From a virus, in IMG/VR virus record IMGVR_UViG_3300047089_000124, positions 1-36,541 of that record: a stretch of DNA of 36,541 nucleotides. One strand, given 5' to 3'. Of this stretch, positions 19,305 to 26,611 are shown one piece after another (within the stretch, counting starts at the first letter, position 1; every line of letters begins with the position of its first letter). The notes under the pieces are model-generated. The model saw only the letters and a program-made list of their open reading frames with translations. It was not told where the DNA came from and did no database searches. Made by a program: the position numbers and the translations under genes.

Positions 19305-19531
19305 ACGATGCGAATGTCCGGGACGGGGTCCGCAGCGTTCAGCCGGTCGAGCAGCACGTTCGCGGCATCGATCCGGCTAGCGCCATGCGGAACAACGATT
19401 GGCGCCTCATTGGATCGTCCATTGCGGCGCACGGCGACAAGCACGAGTTCGCCATCTGGGCCAAGATAGGGTGCCTGCCACACGCCGCGCTTTAGTAGTC
19501 CAGCGCGCCTTCGGTCGTTCCGGTTCTGCAT
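19301..19531 (-). CDS. Hypothetical protein convergent with the repressor gene
   Basis: 76 aa from ATG 19531. RRRAGLLKRGVWQAPYLGPD then GELVLVAVRRNGRSNEAPIV suggests a small beta protein; the C-terminus DAANVLLDRLNAADPVPDIR is helical. Its TAG and the repressor's TAG share the palindrome CTAG (19301-19304). It has a candidate promoter of its own at 19586-19614, so it may be expressed apart from the late operon. Function unknown. Confidence 0.55.
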   Translation of the reverse strand: MQNRNDRRRAGLLKRGVWQAPYLGPDGELVLVAVRRNGRSNEAPIVVPHGASRIDAANVLLDRLNAADPVPDIRIV

Positions 19532-19585
19532 CGGTGCTGTGCTCGCTCGCCTTCGGGTGGTTTCGGTTAGTGATTGGGGTCACAC

Positions 19586-19614
19586 GAAATAATCATCCGC
19601 AGATCAGACGTCAA
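19586..19614 (-). promoter_or_regulatory. Candidate promoter for the 76-aa gene
   Basis: Minus strand: -35 TTGACG (19614-19609), 17-bp spacer, -10 TATTTC (19591-19586). The -35 is identical to that of the early promoter; the -10 is weak. It lies in the 228-bp gap 19532-19759, which has an AT-rich patch around 19590-19650 and no other gene I can support. Confidence 0.4.
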
Positions 19615-19687
19615 GAAAGATTCACACTATGAGAACTTCTAATATTTCAATGGTCGCGTTCGCTGTTCTCGGCCCACCAAGACGCTA

Positions 19688-19718
19688 GGTAATGCGCCGC
19701 TTGAGGTCAGCGATTACC
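19688..19718. terminator. Hairpin downstream of the late operon
   Basis: GGTAAT-g-CGC (19688-19697) can pair with GCG-ATTACC (19710-19718), with one bulged base and a 12-nt loop; the 8-bp palindrome CGGCGCCG follows at 19718-19725. It lies about 40 bp past the stop of the last late gene (19760), where transcription should end. There is no clear U-tract, so this is a tentative call. Confidence 0.3.
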
Positions 19719-19759
19719 GGCGCCGAAGCCATCAGCGCAGACTCGCAACGGTTGTTACG

Positions 19760-19987
19760 TCATCGGCCATGAAAATTCTCGGTTAGTTGAGCCTCGCGGA
19801 ATCGCCCGCGCAGATCGCCGACAATCGGCGTCACGGCATCCAACGCCGCGTCGAACGTCGCGTGGCATTCGCCGGTCCATTTCGGAAACGGCCCGCCGTC
19901 GAATCGCGCGACGTGCCAGCACGGCGTGTCGGTATGGAGCACGCGTTCGATCTGGAATCCGTGGCGGGCGCCCTTGGGATGTGGCAT
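19760..19987 (-). CDS. Hypothetical protein, last gene of the late operon
   Basis: 75 aa from ATG 19987. PKGARHGFQIERVLHTDTPC then WHVARFDGGPFPKWTGECHA looks like a small beta-rich domain, followed by a helix (DAALDAVTPIVGDLRGRF). No family recognised. A different frame over this DNA is Arg-rich and was not kept. Confidence 0.55.
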   Translation of the reverse strand: MPHPKGARHGFQIERVLHTDTPCWHVARFDGGPFPKWTGECHATFDAALDAVTPIVGDLRGRFREAQLTENFHGR

Positions 19988-19989
19988 CG

Positions 19990-20325
19990 CTAGATCGCAG
20001 AGAGGAGGAGCGCGCGACGGCTTGGACTACGACTCTGTTGATGGCCTCGCCGCATTGGCCCCAAGGCGCACGCACCATGTCGGCGAGTCAACGTCGCGCG
20101 TGTGGCCACGTCGTCGGAGCACTGCATCACGGCCGACAGACGCCGCTCGACGAGCAGTTGCCACGGATCTCGGCGGGCGGCCAGCGTCTCGACGTCGAGG
20201 CGATATTGCGGCGGGAATGGGTGGAAGCGCTGCGCTAACGCCGCCCGGTCGAGAATGTCGCCGGCAAACGCACCGCGTTTCCCGAAGAGATCCATCACCG
20301 TGAGCGGCGGCGCGTTGCCGGTCAT
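19990..20325 (-). CDS. Hypothetical protein
   Basis: 111 aa from ATG 20325, overlapping the upstream stop (ATGA). The first 70 residues look sound (MDLFGKRGAFAGDILDRAAL, AQRFHPFPPQYRLDVETLAA, WQLLVERRLSAVMQCSDDVA). The last 40 are Arg/Ser-rich (RRGHQQSRSPSRRALLLSAI) and could reflect drift past an old stop or a frameshift, though no better continuation was found. Function unknown. Confidence 0.45.
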   Translation of the reverse strand: MTGNAPPLTVMDLFGKRGAFAGDILDRAALAQRFHPFPPQYRLDVETLAARRDPWQLLVERRLSAVMQCSDDVATRATLTRRHGACALGPMRRGHQQSRSPSRRALLLSAI

Positions 20326-21176
20326 CGCGTCAACCTCGAGACACTCGAGACCCCGGCGCTGTCGATCACGCGGAGCATGAGCGTCGTCGCGGCGCCCTTG
20401 ACGCCCGACGCGTCAAACGGCGTGATCGTCAGGACATGCGAGCCCACAGAGAACGTGCCGGCCGGACAGGTCGCCCAATCGCCGCAGAGCGCGTACGGCG
20501 CGGTCGCTTCCGAATGCGTGAACGCGTCGAGTTGAAAATCCAGGCGGCTCGCGACGCCCATCACGGTCGCGCCGATGTTCACGTCGCGCGTCGGCAGCGT
20601 GGCCAGGTTGATCGTCGTCCCATTGGAGAGCCCGGCCAGGAACACACCGTCCGGGTTGCTATTCAGCGTAATCGAGGCGACGGACGTCGTTGGCGGTGGC
20701 GCGTTACACTGTGCTGGCCGCGAGGCGACCGTCGAATCGTAGGCGCCGCCGGCGAGGGCAAGGGCGGTATCGCAGGCGTTCGTGAGCGTCGCGAGTGGGA
20801 CGGGGAGTGAGAGAGCCAGCGTGTCGCCGAGTGTGGCATTCGCGGGCGCAACCTTCCCGTGATACGCCCGCAGAAAGACGTGAAATCCGCGCGGGCCGCC
20901 GCACGACAAGGCGACGAGCTGGGAGTTCCCGATGGCCTTGAAGCACGCGCCCTCAGGGCCACTCCTGCTACTCGTGGTCATGGCGATCGTATCGCCCGGC
21001 TGCACCGTGAGGAACTGCGTTCCGCCGAGCGGCATAGACACCGGAGCGGGGCGGTTCACCGATGCTGAGGGCCGCGACGGCCTCCACGCGGCCGAGCCGA
21101 CGAAGACGGCGGGTTCCAGCGCGGTCCCCACTGCGACCGCGCTGAAGGCCGTAATGACTGCGAGTGCGAGCTTCAC
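20322..21176 (-). CDS. Secreted protein with C-terminal beta-sandwich module
   Basis: 284 aa. The N-terminus MKLALAVITAFSAVAVGTAL is a Sec-type signal peptide, with a likely cut after an Ala near residue 19; there is no lipobox. The middle has several Cys residues. Residues about 175-280 contain GTTINLATLPTRDVNIGATV, then APYALCGDWATC and HVLTITPFDASGVKGAATT, a pattern I recognise from extracellular beta-sandwich modules of bacterial surface proteins ('inLa.LPTr.lNirA...aPYaL.GD...y.lt.tPy'). A phage product exported by the host; it may act at the envelope at lysis. Function not established. Confidence 0.6.
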   Translation of the reverse strand: MKLALAVITAFSAVAVGTALEPAVFVGSAAWRPSRPSASVNRPAPVSMPLGGTQFLTVQPGDTIAMTTSSRSGPEGACFKAIGNSQLVALSCGGPRGFHVFLRAYHGKVAPANATLGDTLALSLPVPLATLTNACDTALALAGGAYDSTVASRPAQCNAPPPTTSVASITLNSNPDGVFLAGLSNGTTINLATLPTRDVNIGATVMGVASRLDFQLDAFTHSEATAPYALCGDWATCPAGTFSVGSHVLTITPFDASGVKGAATTLMLRVIDSAGVSSVSRLTR

Positions 21177-21613
21177 GGAACGGGCGCTTCGCCGTCCGGC
21201 GCCGTGCTGACCGGCGTCTGCGTCCCGTCCGGCTGTGTCACCGTCACCGGCGGAGCCGTCGGCGTCAGCGCCGGGTCATCCGTCGTGGCGAGCGTCTTGA
21301 GCGCCGCCGCGGCACTCGTCATCGTCGTGAGTGCCGGCTGTACGTCGGCCAGCGTGATGGAGCTCTTGTTCCCGAAGAGATCCGTGATCGCGGTGACCGC
21401 TGCGGTGAGCGCGTCGCCGACGACGTTCGTCGCCTGGTTGACCGCATCGACGACGTCCTGCTCGTTCTTGTTCAACGCCATGAGCATATCCTCTCGAAGT
21501 TGTGTGAGCTGGTTCTTGATGTCGCTCTGACCAGCCAGCAGAGCGTCGTTCTGCGCCACAAGGACGCGGAGAAGTCCCTTGCGTGAGAGGTTCGTCGTAT
21601 CGGTGGCCATCAT
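21173..21613 (-). CDS. Coiled-coil protein with Pro/Thr-rich tail
   Basis: 146 aa. The start is ambiguous between ATG 21613 (ATGA overlap) and the adjacent ATG 21610. A helical region (LSRKGLLRVLVAQNDALLAG, IKNQLTQLREDMLMALNKNE) predicts a coiled coil; the tail is Pro/Thr-rich (ALTPTAPPVTVTQPDGTQTP). No membrane segment. It is part of the post-endolysin run and could be a structural or lysis accessory protein. Confidence 0.55.
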   Translation of the reverse strand: MMATDTTNLSRKGLLRVLVAQNDALLAGQSDIKNQLTQLREDMLMALNKNEQDVVDAVNQATNVVGDALTAAVTAITDLFGNKSSITLADVQPALTTMTSAAAALKTLATTDDPALTPTAPPVTVTQPDGTQTPVSTAPDGEAPVP

Positions 21614-22353
21614 TTCCCCTTAGCGAGTTCGTAGCCGCCGACCGCGCCGAGCACGAACGCGCCGATCGCGACGACTTTGCGCGAAGGGCAGGACACAAAC
21701 GGCAGGAGTCGGCAGTCCTGACCAGCGTTCGACTTGGCGATGTCCTCGGCGGTGACGCGTGAGGCGAGCGCGGTGCGAAGGTCGTGGATCGTATTCGAGT
21801 CGGCTGCCATGCTGCTCGCCGCGATCGCGAGATTCCGCTCCGCCTTCGCGGCTTCGTCTACTTTCTCCGCGAGCGCGCGCCGGAGCTCGGCGCCAAGATC
21901 GACCACGAACTGCGGCACATCGTAGGGTCGCGGGTCGCCCTGGCGTTGGATCGTCGCGTACTTGGTCGTATCGGATTCTGGCTGCGCATCCCCGCCGAGG
22001 ATCGTTTCGCCGCGCGGAGCTGCTGGCCGCGAGGAGTGGATCACCGTGATGGTCCCGAGATGCGCCAAGGCGTGCTGCGCGTCGGAATCCGCCTTCGCTT
22101 TTGCGACGCGCAGGCTCTTCATCGAATCAGCGAAGACGCCTTTCACCGAATCGCCGACGTGCTTCGAGACCTTGGCCGCGTCCTCGCTCACCTTCGCTTG
22201 CGCGTCAGCCGCGTGCTGTTTGTCTTGGGCGCTCTGATGCCTCGCCCCGTCGCAGCGGGCGAGCCAGAGGGAGAAGAGCGCGATCGCGCCAGCCGCGACG
22301 ATGCGTGCCGCCGTGTTCTTGGCGAGGGCGGGCCAGTTGATCGGAATGGCCAT
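21610..22353 (-). CDS. Bitopic coiled-coil membrane protein, spanin-like candidate
   Basis: 247 aa. N-terminal hydrophobic segment ARIVAAGAIALFSLWLAR, a long Ala/Lys/Asp helical region (AKVSEDAAKVSKHVGDSVKG; AEKVDEAAKAERNLAIAASS), and a second hydrophobic segment VVAIGAFVLGAVGGYELAKG at the end. Two membrane anchors joined by a periplasmic coil resemble unimolecular spanins or other envelope-bridging lysis proteins of Gram-negative phages. This is inference from topology and location just after the lysin. Confidence 0.5.
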   Translation of the reverse strand: MAIPINWPALAKNTAARIVAAGAIALFSLWLARCDGARHQSAQDKQHAADAQAKVSEDAAKVSKHVGDSVKGVFADSMKSLRVAKAKADSDAQHALAHLGTITVIHSSRPAAPRGETILGGDAQPESDTTKYATIQRQGDPRPYDVPQFVVDLGAELRRALAEKVDEAAKAERNLAIAASSMAADSNTIHDLRTALASRVTAEDIAKSNAGQDCRLLPFVSCPSRKVVAIGAFVLGAVGGYELAKGK

Positions 22354-22668
22354 CTAATGCTTGTGCAAGAGGATTTCGAGCGCGGCGATCGCAAGCCCGA
22401 TTAGGACCGCGACCGCGCCGCGCCATCCATCCGGCGCGACGCCCATCCAATAGGGCGCGAGCATGAAGTGGACGGTGAGCCAGCACCACAGCGGCCAGAG
22501 GATGAACCGGCCGAGCAGGTCGAAGCGAATCGCGCGCGCCTGATAACTCAGCGTCCATTCGGTGTGCCCGGTGCCGAGCGCCCAGCCCTCGAACACGAGG
22601 AGCGCGAACATGAGATACATCCACGCGAGACCGGGATTGAACTTGGGCAGAGTGCTCGCGCCGGTCAT
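22354..22668 (-). CDS. Polytopic membrane protein, holin candidate
   Basis: 104 aa with three hydrophobic stretches: AWMYLMFALLVFEGWALG, LLGRFILWPLWCWLTVHFML and GAVAVLIGLAIAALEILLHK. The size and topology fit a class I holin. It immediately follows the endolysin gene (ATGA overlap). Its TAG is followed directly by the next ATG. Confidence 0.6.
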   Translation of the reverse strand: MTGASTLPKFNPGLAWMYLMFALLVFEGWALGTGHTEWTLSYQARAIRFDLLGRFILWPLWCWLTVHFMLAPYWMGVAPDGWRGAVAVLIGLAIAALEILLHKH

Positions 22669-23363
22669 ACGATGGTCCTCTGCGGGGTAAGAGCGAACGG
22701 CAAACCGCCGAGCGCGTCGGGGACGACGAGATCGAGATCGGTATCAGGCGGAAGAGAGATTCCGGATGGAACATCCGCAGTTGCCATGGCGTGTTGACGC
22801 ATACAGAAGCCGCGAGGCTGCGGGGACTGATCACCGTCGGCGTTGTACGCCGCCCAATACCGAGTGAATGGCAGCTCGCGATAGAAGTCGGGGCCGCTCA
22901 GCACAGAGTGCCACCCGATGTAGAGACCCGGCGCATATCCGGCATTCGCGAGCTGCAGATACCACGCGCGGCAGTAGCCGACGACGATCTTCGCATCGAC
23001 GCCGAGTGCGACCCCTTCGAGGTCGCACCAGACAGTCATTCCGTTGGGGAGTCCGATGGCCTTGCATGAGTCGGCCGCCGTCTTCCCGAACTGCGCACCC
23101 TTCTCCTGCGATGGCGTCCACGAATTCGCCGACTCGACATACTGGACGACGCTCAGCGCGAGGTCTCCCGCAAGAATCGTTTCGACTTCGGCCGCTGTCA
23201 GGTCGTAGATGTGTCCCTTGTCGCGCCGGATGTAGCGGACGACAAAGTCGTAGCCCCGCTTTCTGAACGCCGCAACGGTCGCCGCGTCGAGCGCGGCGGT
23301 CGTATCGAAGCCTTTGGCGCCAGCGGGAAGCGGTGCTACGGTTGCGAGGTCGAGGGCGCTCAC
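22665..23363 (-). CDS. Endolysin, DUF1906 (glycoside hydrolase-like)
   Basis: 232 aa, a single domain. GAKGFDTTAALDAATVAAFR, RGYDFVVRYIRRDKG, SANSWTPSQEKGAQFGKTAA then MTVWCDLEGVALGVDAKIVV and AGYAPGLYIGWHSVLSGPDF match the Rv2525c-like TIM-barrel family (DUF1906) used as catalytic domain of many phage lysins. D20, D114 and E116 are candidate catalytic acids. There is no signal peptide or transmembrane helix, so it needs a holin, and several small membrane proteins flank it. No separate cell-wall-binding domain is visible. Confidence 0.8.
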   Translation of the reverse strand: MSALDLATVAPLPAGAKGFDTTAALDAATVAAFRKRGYDFVVRYIRRDKGHIYDLTAAEVETILAGDLALSVVQYVESANSWTPSQEKGAQFGKTAADSCKAIGLPNGMTVWCDLEGVALGVDAKIVVGYCRAWYLQLANAGYAPGLYIGWHSVLSGPDFYRELPFTRYWAAYNADGDQSPQPRGFCMRQHAMATADVPSGISLPPDTDLDLVVPDALGGLPFALTPQRTIV

Positions 23364-23797
23364 GGATGCACCTCGATGTTGTCGGCGTGTTCCACCGCCG
23401 CGACGATCGGCGCCTTATCATCATCCGGCTCGGTCGAACCGTCAGACTTCTTGCGGAGCGACAGGCCGAGCACGGTCGTTCCCGACAGCGCGCCGATCAC
23501 CGTCGCGAAGATCCCCCCCATGCCCGTCGCGTCGTGGTAGACGGACGCGAAGTGGATGAACCCGACGACAAGAACCGCCGTGAGCCCCATTCCAATCCCG
23601 GCGAGAATACGCGCCATGCTCGCTTTCTTCTCGGCGACCGGATCATTGATCGCTGAGGCGACGAAGCCAATCGCGATGTCAAGTCGGCGCTGGAGCTCAT
23701 CAGCGGTGGCCACCACGCCGCGGCTGGCGTAGCGCACGATGACGAGCAGCACGCTCGCACCGATCACGAGGGCGGCGAGATAGGCGACAATTCTCAC
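23360..23797 (-). CDS. Membrane protein, holin candidate
   Basis: 145 aa from GTG 23797 (GTGA overlap). Hydrophobic segments: VAYLAALVIGASVLLVIVRY, ILAGIGMGLTAVLVVGFIHF and GIFATVIGALSGTTVLGLSL, then a charged tail (RKKSDGSTEPDDDKAP). Three membrane helices and a polar C-terminus immediately before the endolysin make it the strongest holin candidate by position. The ATG of the lysin overlaps its stop. Confidence 0.6.
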   Translation of the reverse strand: MRIVAYLAALVIGASVLLVIVRYASRGVVATADELQRRLDIAIGFVASAINDPVAEKKASMARILAGIGMGLTAVLVVGFIHFASVYHDATGMGGIFATVIGALSGTTVLGLSLRKKSDGSTEPDDDKAPIVAAVEHADNIEVHP

Positions 23798-24084
23798 CGT
23801 GGCTCTCCGGCTTGAAGAACGCGGCCCGGCTTCTGGTGCGCGCGCTCGATCGAGTCCACGGCCTGCCGGACGGCCTGTTGCTGCTTATCGCGAATCACGC
23901 GACGCAATGAGTCGGCCGTCAAATGATTCTCATACACGACGCGCTTGACGTAACGGGCATCGACCACGGCCACCGCTTTCTCCGCGACCCAGGCCACGCT
24001 CTTCACGACGGGCCAGGCGGCGACCAGCACGCTCACCGCGCCGATGATCCACGGGCGACGTGAGCGGCGGCGACGGTACGTCAT
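23794..24084 (-). CDS. Small membrane-anchored coiled-coil protein
   Basis: 96 aa: a basic N-terminus (MTYRRRRSRR), one hydrophobic segment WIIGAVSVLVAAWPVVKSVA, then a helical region (NHLTADSLRRVIRDKQQQAV). Positive-inside topology suggests the coil lies in the periplasm. It could be an i-spanin-like or antiholin partner. ATGA and GTGA overlaps on both sides. Confidence 0.55.
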   Translation of the reverse strand: MTYRRRRSRRPWIIGAVSVLVAAWPVVKSVAWVAEKAVAVVDARYVKRVVYENHLTADSLRRVIRDKQQQAVRQAVDSIERAHQKPGRVLQAGEPR

Positions 24085-24398
24085 GGGTCGTTCCGGCGCC
24101 GCCGTAGTGGCGCCTCCGTCGATACGTTCGCTTTCAGCGCGTCGACGAACGCACGCGCGAGTTCATGCGCGCCGCCGATCTTCGCGACTTCCGTCGACAA
24201 GTGATCGACCTTGCTATCAACGCGATCGAAGTTCTCGACGGCAACCTTGAGCGCGGCCAGCATCTCGCCATGCCCGGTGACCTTTTCGTTTGTGTCGCGC
24301 CCCTGCTGCAAGATGCTTCGCCCCATCAGCCCGATCAGAGCCAGGAAGGCCGCGAACACGGCCCCGAGAATCCAGAGGGTCAGATCGTTCGCGTTCAC
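24081..24398 (-). CDS. Membrane-anchored coiled-coil protein
   Basis: 105 aa from GTG 24398 (VNANDLTLWILGAVFAAFLA), overlapping the preceding TGA. One transmembrane helix, then a coiled coil with DTNEKVTGHGEMLAALKVAV and FDRVDSKVDHLSTEVAKIGG, the arrangement of hemolysin XhlA-like phage proteins. Probably part of the lysis cassette. Confidence 0.6.
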   Translation of the reverse strand: MNANDLTLWILGAVFAAFLALIGLMGRSILQQGRDTNEKVTGHGEMLAALKVAVENFDRVDSKVDHLSTEVAKIGGAHELARAFVDALKANVSTEAPLRRRRNDP

Positions 24399-24574
24399 GA
24401 CGCTGCCGGCGCAGTCTTGCGCTCGATGACGAGCCGGATCGACCCACCAGTCAGGAGTCGGCCAATCAGTAACGCCAGCGCGAGAAAGAAGTACGCGAGC
24501 GGCGTCCCGCCGACACGGGCGAAGGCTTCCAGGGCGAAGTAGATCGCGAGGACGAGAAAGTCGATCGGCTGCAT
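24395..24574 (-). CDS. 59-aa membrane protein
   Basis: ATG 24574 to TGA 24397-24395; the stop overlaps the next GTG. The peptide is almost all hydrophobic: IDFLVLAIYFALEAFARVGG and PLAYFFLALALLIGRLLTGG, then a short basic tail. First gene of the lysis/membrane run, 12 bp after the tail protein gene stop. It fits a small two-helix holin or regulator. Confidence 0.6.
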   Translation of the reverse strand: MQPIDFLVLAIYFALEAFARVGGTPLAYFFLALALLIGRLLTGGSIRLVIERKTAPAAS

Positions 24575-24586
24575 GGGATCTCCCGG

Positions 24587-26308
24587 TTAGGGTCCGTTGC
24601 CGTACGAGGCCGCACAAATCCGCGAGCTTGCGAGTACAGTCGAACCCGAGAGGGCGATGACGGCGAACCCGATGTCGACGGCGAGTTGACGAGGCGTGGG
24701 CGGTGTGTGGAACGGCTCAATATCGATGCCGACCGTGAAATCGTACGAGGCCGTGAGCGCCGGGAGGCTCGCGATGAACTCGAACCCGGAGACGCCGCGC
24801 TGCACGAAGATCTTGAACGTGGCCGCCGCATCGCCGGTCCACGTCCACGAAAACGCGATGTGGTTCGTGGTGTAGTTCGGCGTCTGCAGCAGCGAGGAGA
24901 AGCCCTTGGGGACTGGGTTCGTCCCATCGCCCTCCTGAGGAATTGTGCCGTCGATCGTCACGGGTTGCCGCGCGTACCAACGCCAATAGGCGCTCGCCGG
25001 CTTGCCGCGGAGCGTGAACTGCGACCGGCTCTTGCCGCCGGCACCGCCGTCGAGCGTGTGCCGGTAGGCCACGACGGCATACTGCTCGTCCGTGTCCGAG
25101 TGGACGAGGTTCGCCGGGAGTTTGATGATGTCGTTCAGGTCGACCGGCCAGAGGTACGGCGTCTCCAAAATCGCGTCGGCCTCGGGCTCTGAGATGTCCC
25201 CCAAGATGTCGAGCGCGAGGATCTGCGCACTGGTCGAGTCTTGAATCGCCGAGTCGCTCGCCTCTTGAACGATCATTGACTTCCGGCCGTACCGCGCGAC
25301 GGAATCGTCCGAGAAGACATTGACGGAGACTCGCGAGCCGTCCGGCCCATACCAGACCGTGATGTCGTTCCTGATATTCGTGCGGTCGATGCGGAATTGA
25401 GAAAAGTCGTAATAGCTCGCCGGCGGGATCGTCCAATCGGCCGTCGTCTTGTTGCGGCCGGGGTCGCGGAAGGTGAGCCGGAACGCGTTGTCGGCATCGC
25501 TCCATCGCATCCGAAGGTCCCAACCGATCGCGTCGGCGAGGCGCGTGAGGGCCGTGAGCGCGGACTCGACGTTCCACCGAAACTTGGAGAGGAAGGTGAG
25601 CGCGATCGGCGTCGCGTCGGGAATGACGAGCGGCAGTCGCACGTCCAGGTTGGCCGCGAGGAGAAGCGCGTCGAGGACGATCGCGATCGGGAGCGGCCCG
25701 ATGAGGAAGCTGGCCCCGATGACGCCGGGCTGCGTGAACCACGCGTCTGCGAGCGAGCCGGCGAGGTCGCGACAGTCGATTTGGACGATGGGCTTCGCCC
25801 AATCGATCGTCTCGATATAGCCGTCGAAGATCGTGTGATAGTCCGAGTCGCCAGGAACAACGCCGAGGTCGACCGTCGCCACATCGATCGTAATGCGCCG
25901 GCCAGCGTCCAAGCTCGGGCCGACGCCGAGCGCCAAGTCTTCGCTGACGAATGGGATGACGTTGTAGGCGCTATTCGTGCGGAACGGAGCGATGCTCCGA
26001 CCGCGGACTTCGCGCCAGAGTTTGACCGTTGCCGTGGCAACATTGTTGTCGATGCCGCCCGAATACTCGATCGAGTAGATCCAGTTGATCGAGTCCCGGT
26101 TGGAATAATCCCAAATGACTCCGGAGGGATCCTGAATGCGGACGCGAGCCGCGATGTTATAGCCAGCTCCCGTGAGAAGACGGGCAAGTTCTGCCGCGGC
26201 GATGAACCGCCCCGAACTCGGCGTGCCTGTGTGGCCGCCACCGGGGTCCGTGCCTGAGCCCCCCTCATTGATTAAGAGGGTGTTGAGGACTGAGGCGTTG
26301 AGGAGCAC
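24587..26308 (-). CDS. Tail protein (distal tail/baseplate hub type)
   Basis: 573 aa from GTG 26308. The N-terminal part is typical of a phage tail-tip protein: RVRIQDPSGVIWDYSNRDSI, then a large hub-like domain with DGYIETIDWAKPIVQIDCRD, FRWNVESALTALTRLADAIG and LRMRWSDADNAFRLTFRDPG. Residues about 480-570 look like a fibronectin-III-type domain (TTNHIAFSWTWTGDAAATFK, ASLPALTASYDFTVGI). It likely forms part of the tail tip contacting the host. Last gene of the tail module. Confidence 0.65.
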   Translation of the reverse strand: MLLNASVLNTLLINEGGSGTDPGGGHTGTPSSGRFIAAAELARLLTGAGYNIAARVRIQDPSGVIWDYSNRDSINWIYSIEYSGGIDNNVATATVKLWREVRGRSIAPFRTNSAYNVIPFVSEDLALGVGPSLDAGRRITIDVATVDLGVVPGDSDYHTIFDGYIETIDWAKPIVQIDCRDLAGSLADAWFTQPGVIGASFLIGPLPIAIVLDALLLAANLDVRLPLVIPDATPIALTFLSKFRWNVESALTALTRLADAIGWDLRMRWSDADNAFRLTFRDPGRNKTTADWTIPPASYYDFSQFRIDRTNIRNDITVWYGPDGSRVSVNVFSDDSVARYGRKSMIVQEASDSAIQDSTSAQILALDILGDISEPEADAILETPYLWPVDLNDIIKLPANLVHSDTDEQYAVVAYRHTLDGGAGGKSRSQFTLRGKPASAYWRWYARQPVTIDGTIPQEGDGTNPVPKGFSSLLQTPNYTTNHIAFSWTWTGDAAATFKIFVQRGVSGFEFIASLPALTASYDFTVGIDIEPFHTPPTPRQLAVDIGFAVIALSGSTVLASSRICAASYGNGP

Positions 26309-26333
26309 GGTCGGGGCGGACTAGATTCGGGCC

Positions 26334-26435
26334 ATGCGGAAAAACGCGCTCTTTATCTGGTTCTGGCTGCTCATCGCGGCGCTAGCGGTTGTTTCGCTCG
26401 CGTCCATCTGGAACCGACAGACGGGCATGCCCTAG
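26334..26435 (+). CDS. Possible 33-aa membrane peptide on the opposite strand
   Basis: ATG 26334 to TAG 26433-26435 on the plus strand, in the 123-bp gap 26309-26431 between two minus-strand genes. The peptide MRKNALFIWFWLLIAALAVV... is a basic start, one transmembrane helix and a polar end, like type I toxin or other small membrane peptides. Its TAG shares the palindrome CTAG with the stop of the convergent 56-aa gene. No good ribosome-binding site is visible, so translation is uncertain. Confidence 0.35.
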   Translation: MRKNALFIWFWLLIAALAVVSLASIWNRQTGMP

Positions 26436-26602
26436 CGATTCCCCACCGGGAACAACTGACCCGCGGTTGGACCGCCCGCCGCCACGTTGCCGGCCGGCGG
26501 CAAAACTGGTTTCGGCGTCCGGACCGGCTCGCAGGGCGGTGGAAAGTTGGTCGGAGGGATGGCAGCATGCGGGACGGTCGCCTGAACGATTTGGTTGGCC
26601 AT
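26432..26602 (-). CDS. 56-aa proline-rich tail-region protein
   Basis: ATG 26602 to TAG 26434-26432, in the frame that gives MANQIVQATVPHAAIPPTNF, then PPPCEPVRTPKPVLPPAGNV and AAGGPTAGQLFPVGNR. The other two frames here are Arg/Ser-rich noise. The start lies 9 bp after the stop of the upstream fibre gene. Pro-rich, likely extended; a small structural linker or minor tail component by position. Confidence 0.5.
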   Translation of the reverse strand: MANQIVQATVPHAAIPPTNFPPPCEPVRTPKPVLPPAGNVAAGGPTAGQLFPVGNR

Positions 26603-26611
26603 GATGGATGC

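Noticed and set aside
19621-19690. Short plus-strand frame (19 codons) and possible attachment site in the AT-rich gap
   Set aside because: The frame is too short and has no ribosome-binding site. With no integrase gene nearby and no repeated core visible, an att call is unsupported.
19755-20078. Alternative frame suggesting a frameshift in the 111-aa gene
   Set aside because: The alternative frame is blocked by an upstream TGA and becomes Arg-rich; evidence for a frameshift is too weak.
25397-26257. Long frames on both strands within the tail gene at 24587-26308
   Set aside because: Composition dominated by Arg/Ala/Asp as expected for alternative frames; the tail protein frame explains the region.
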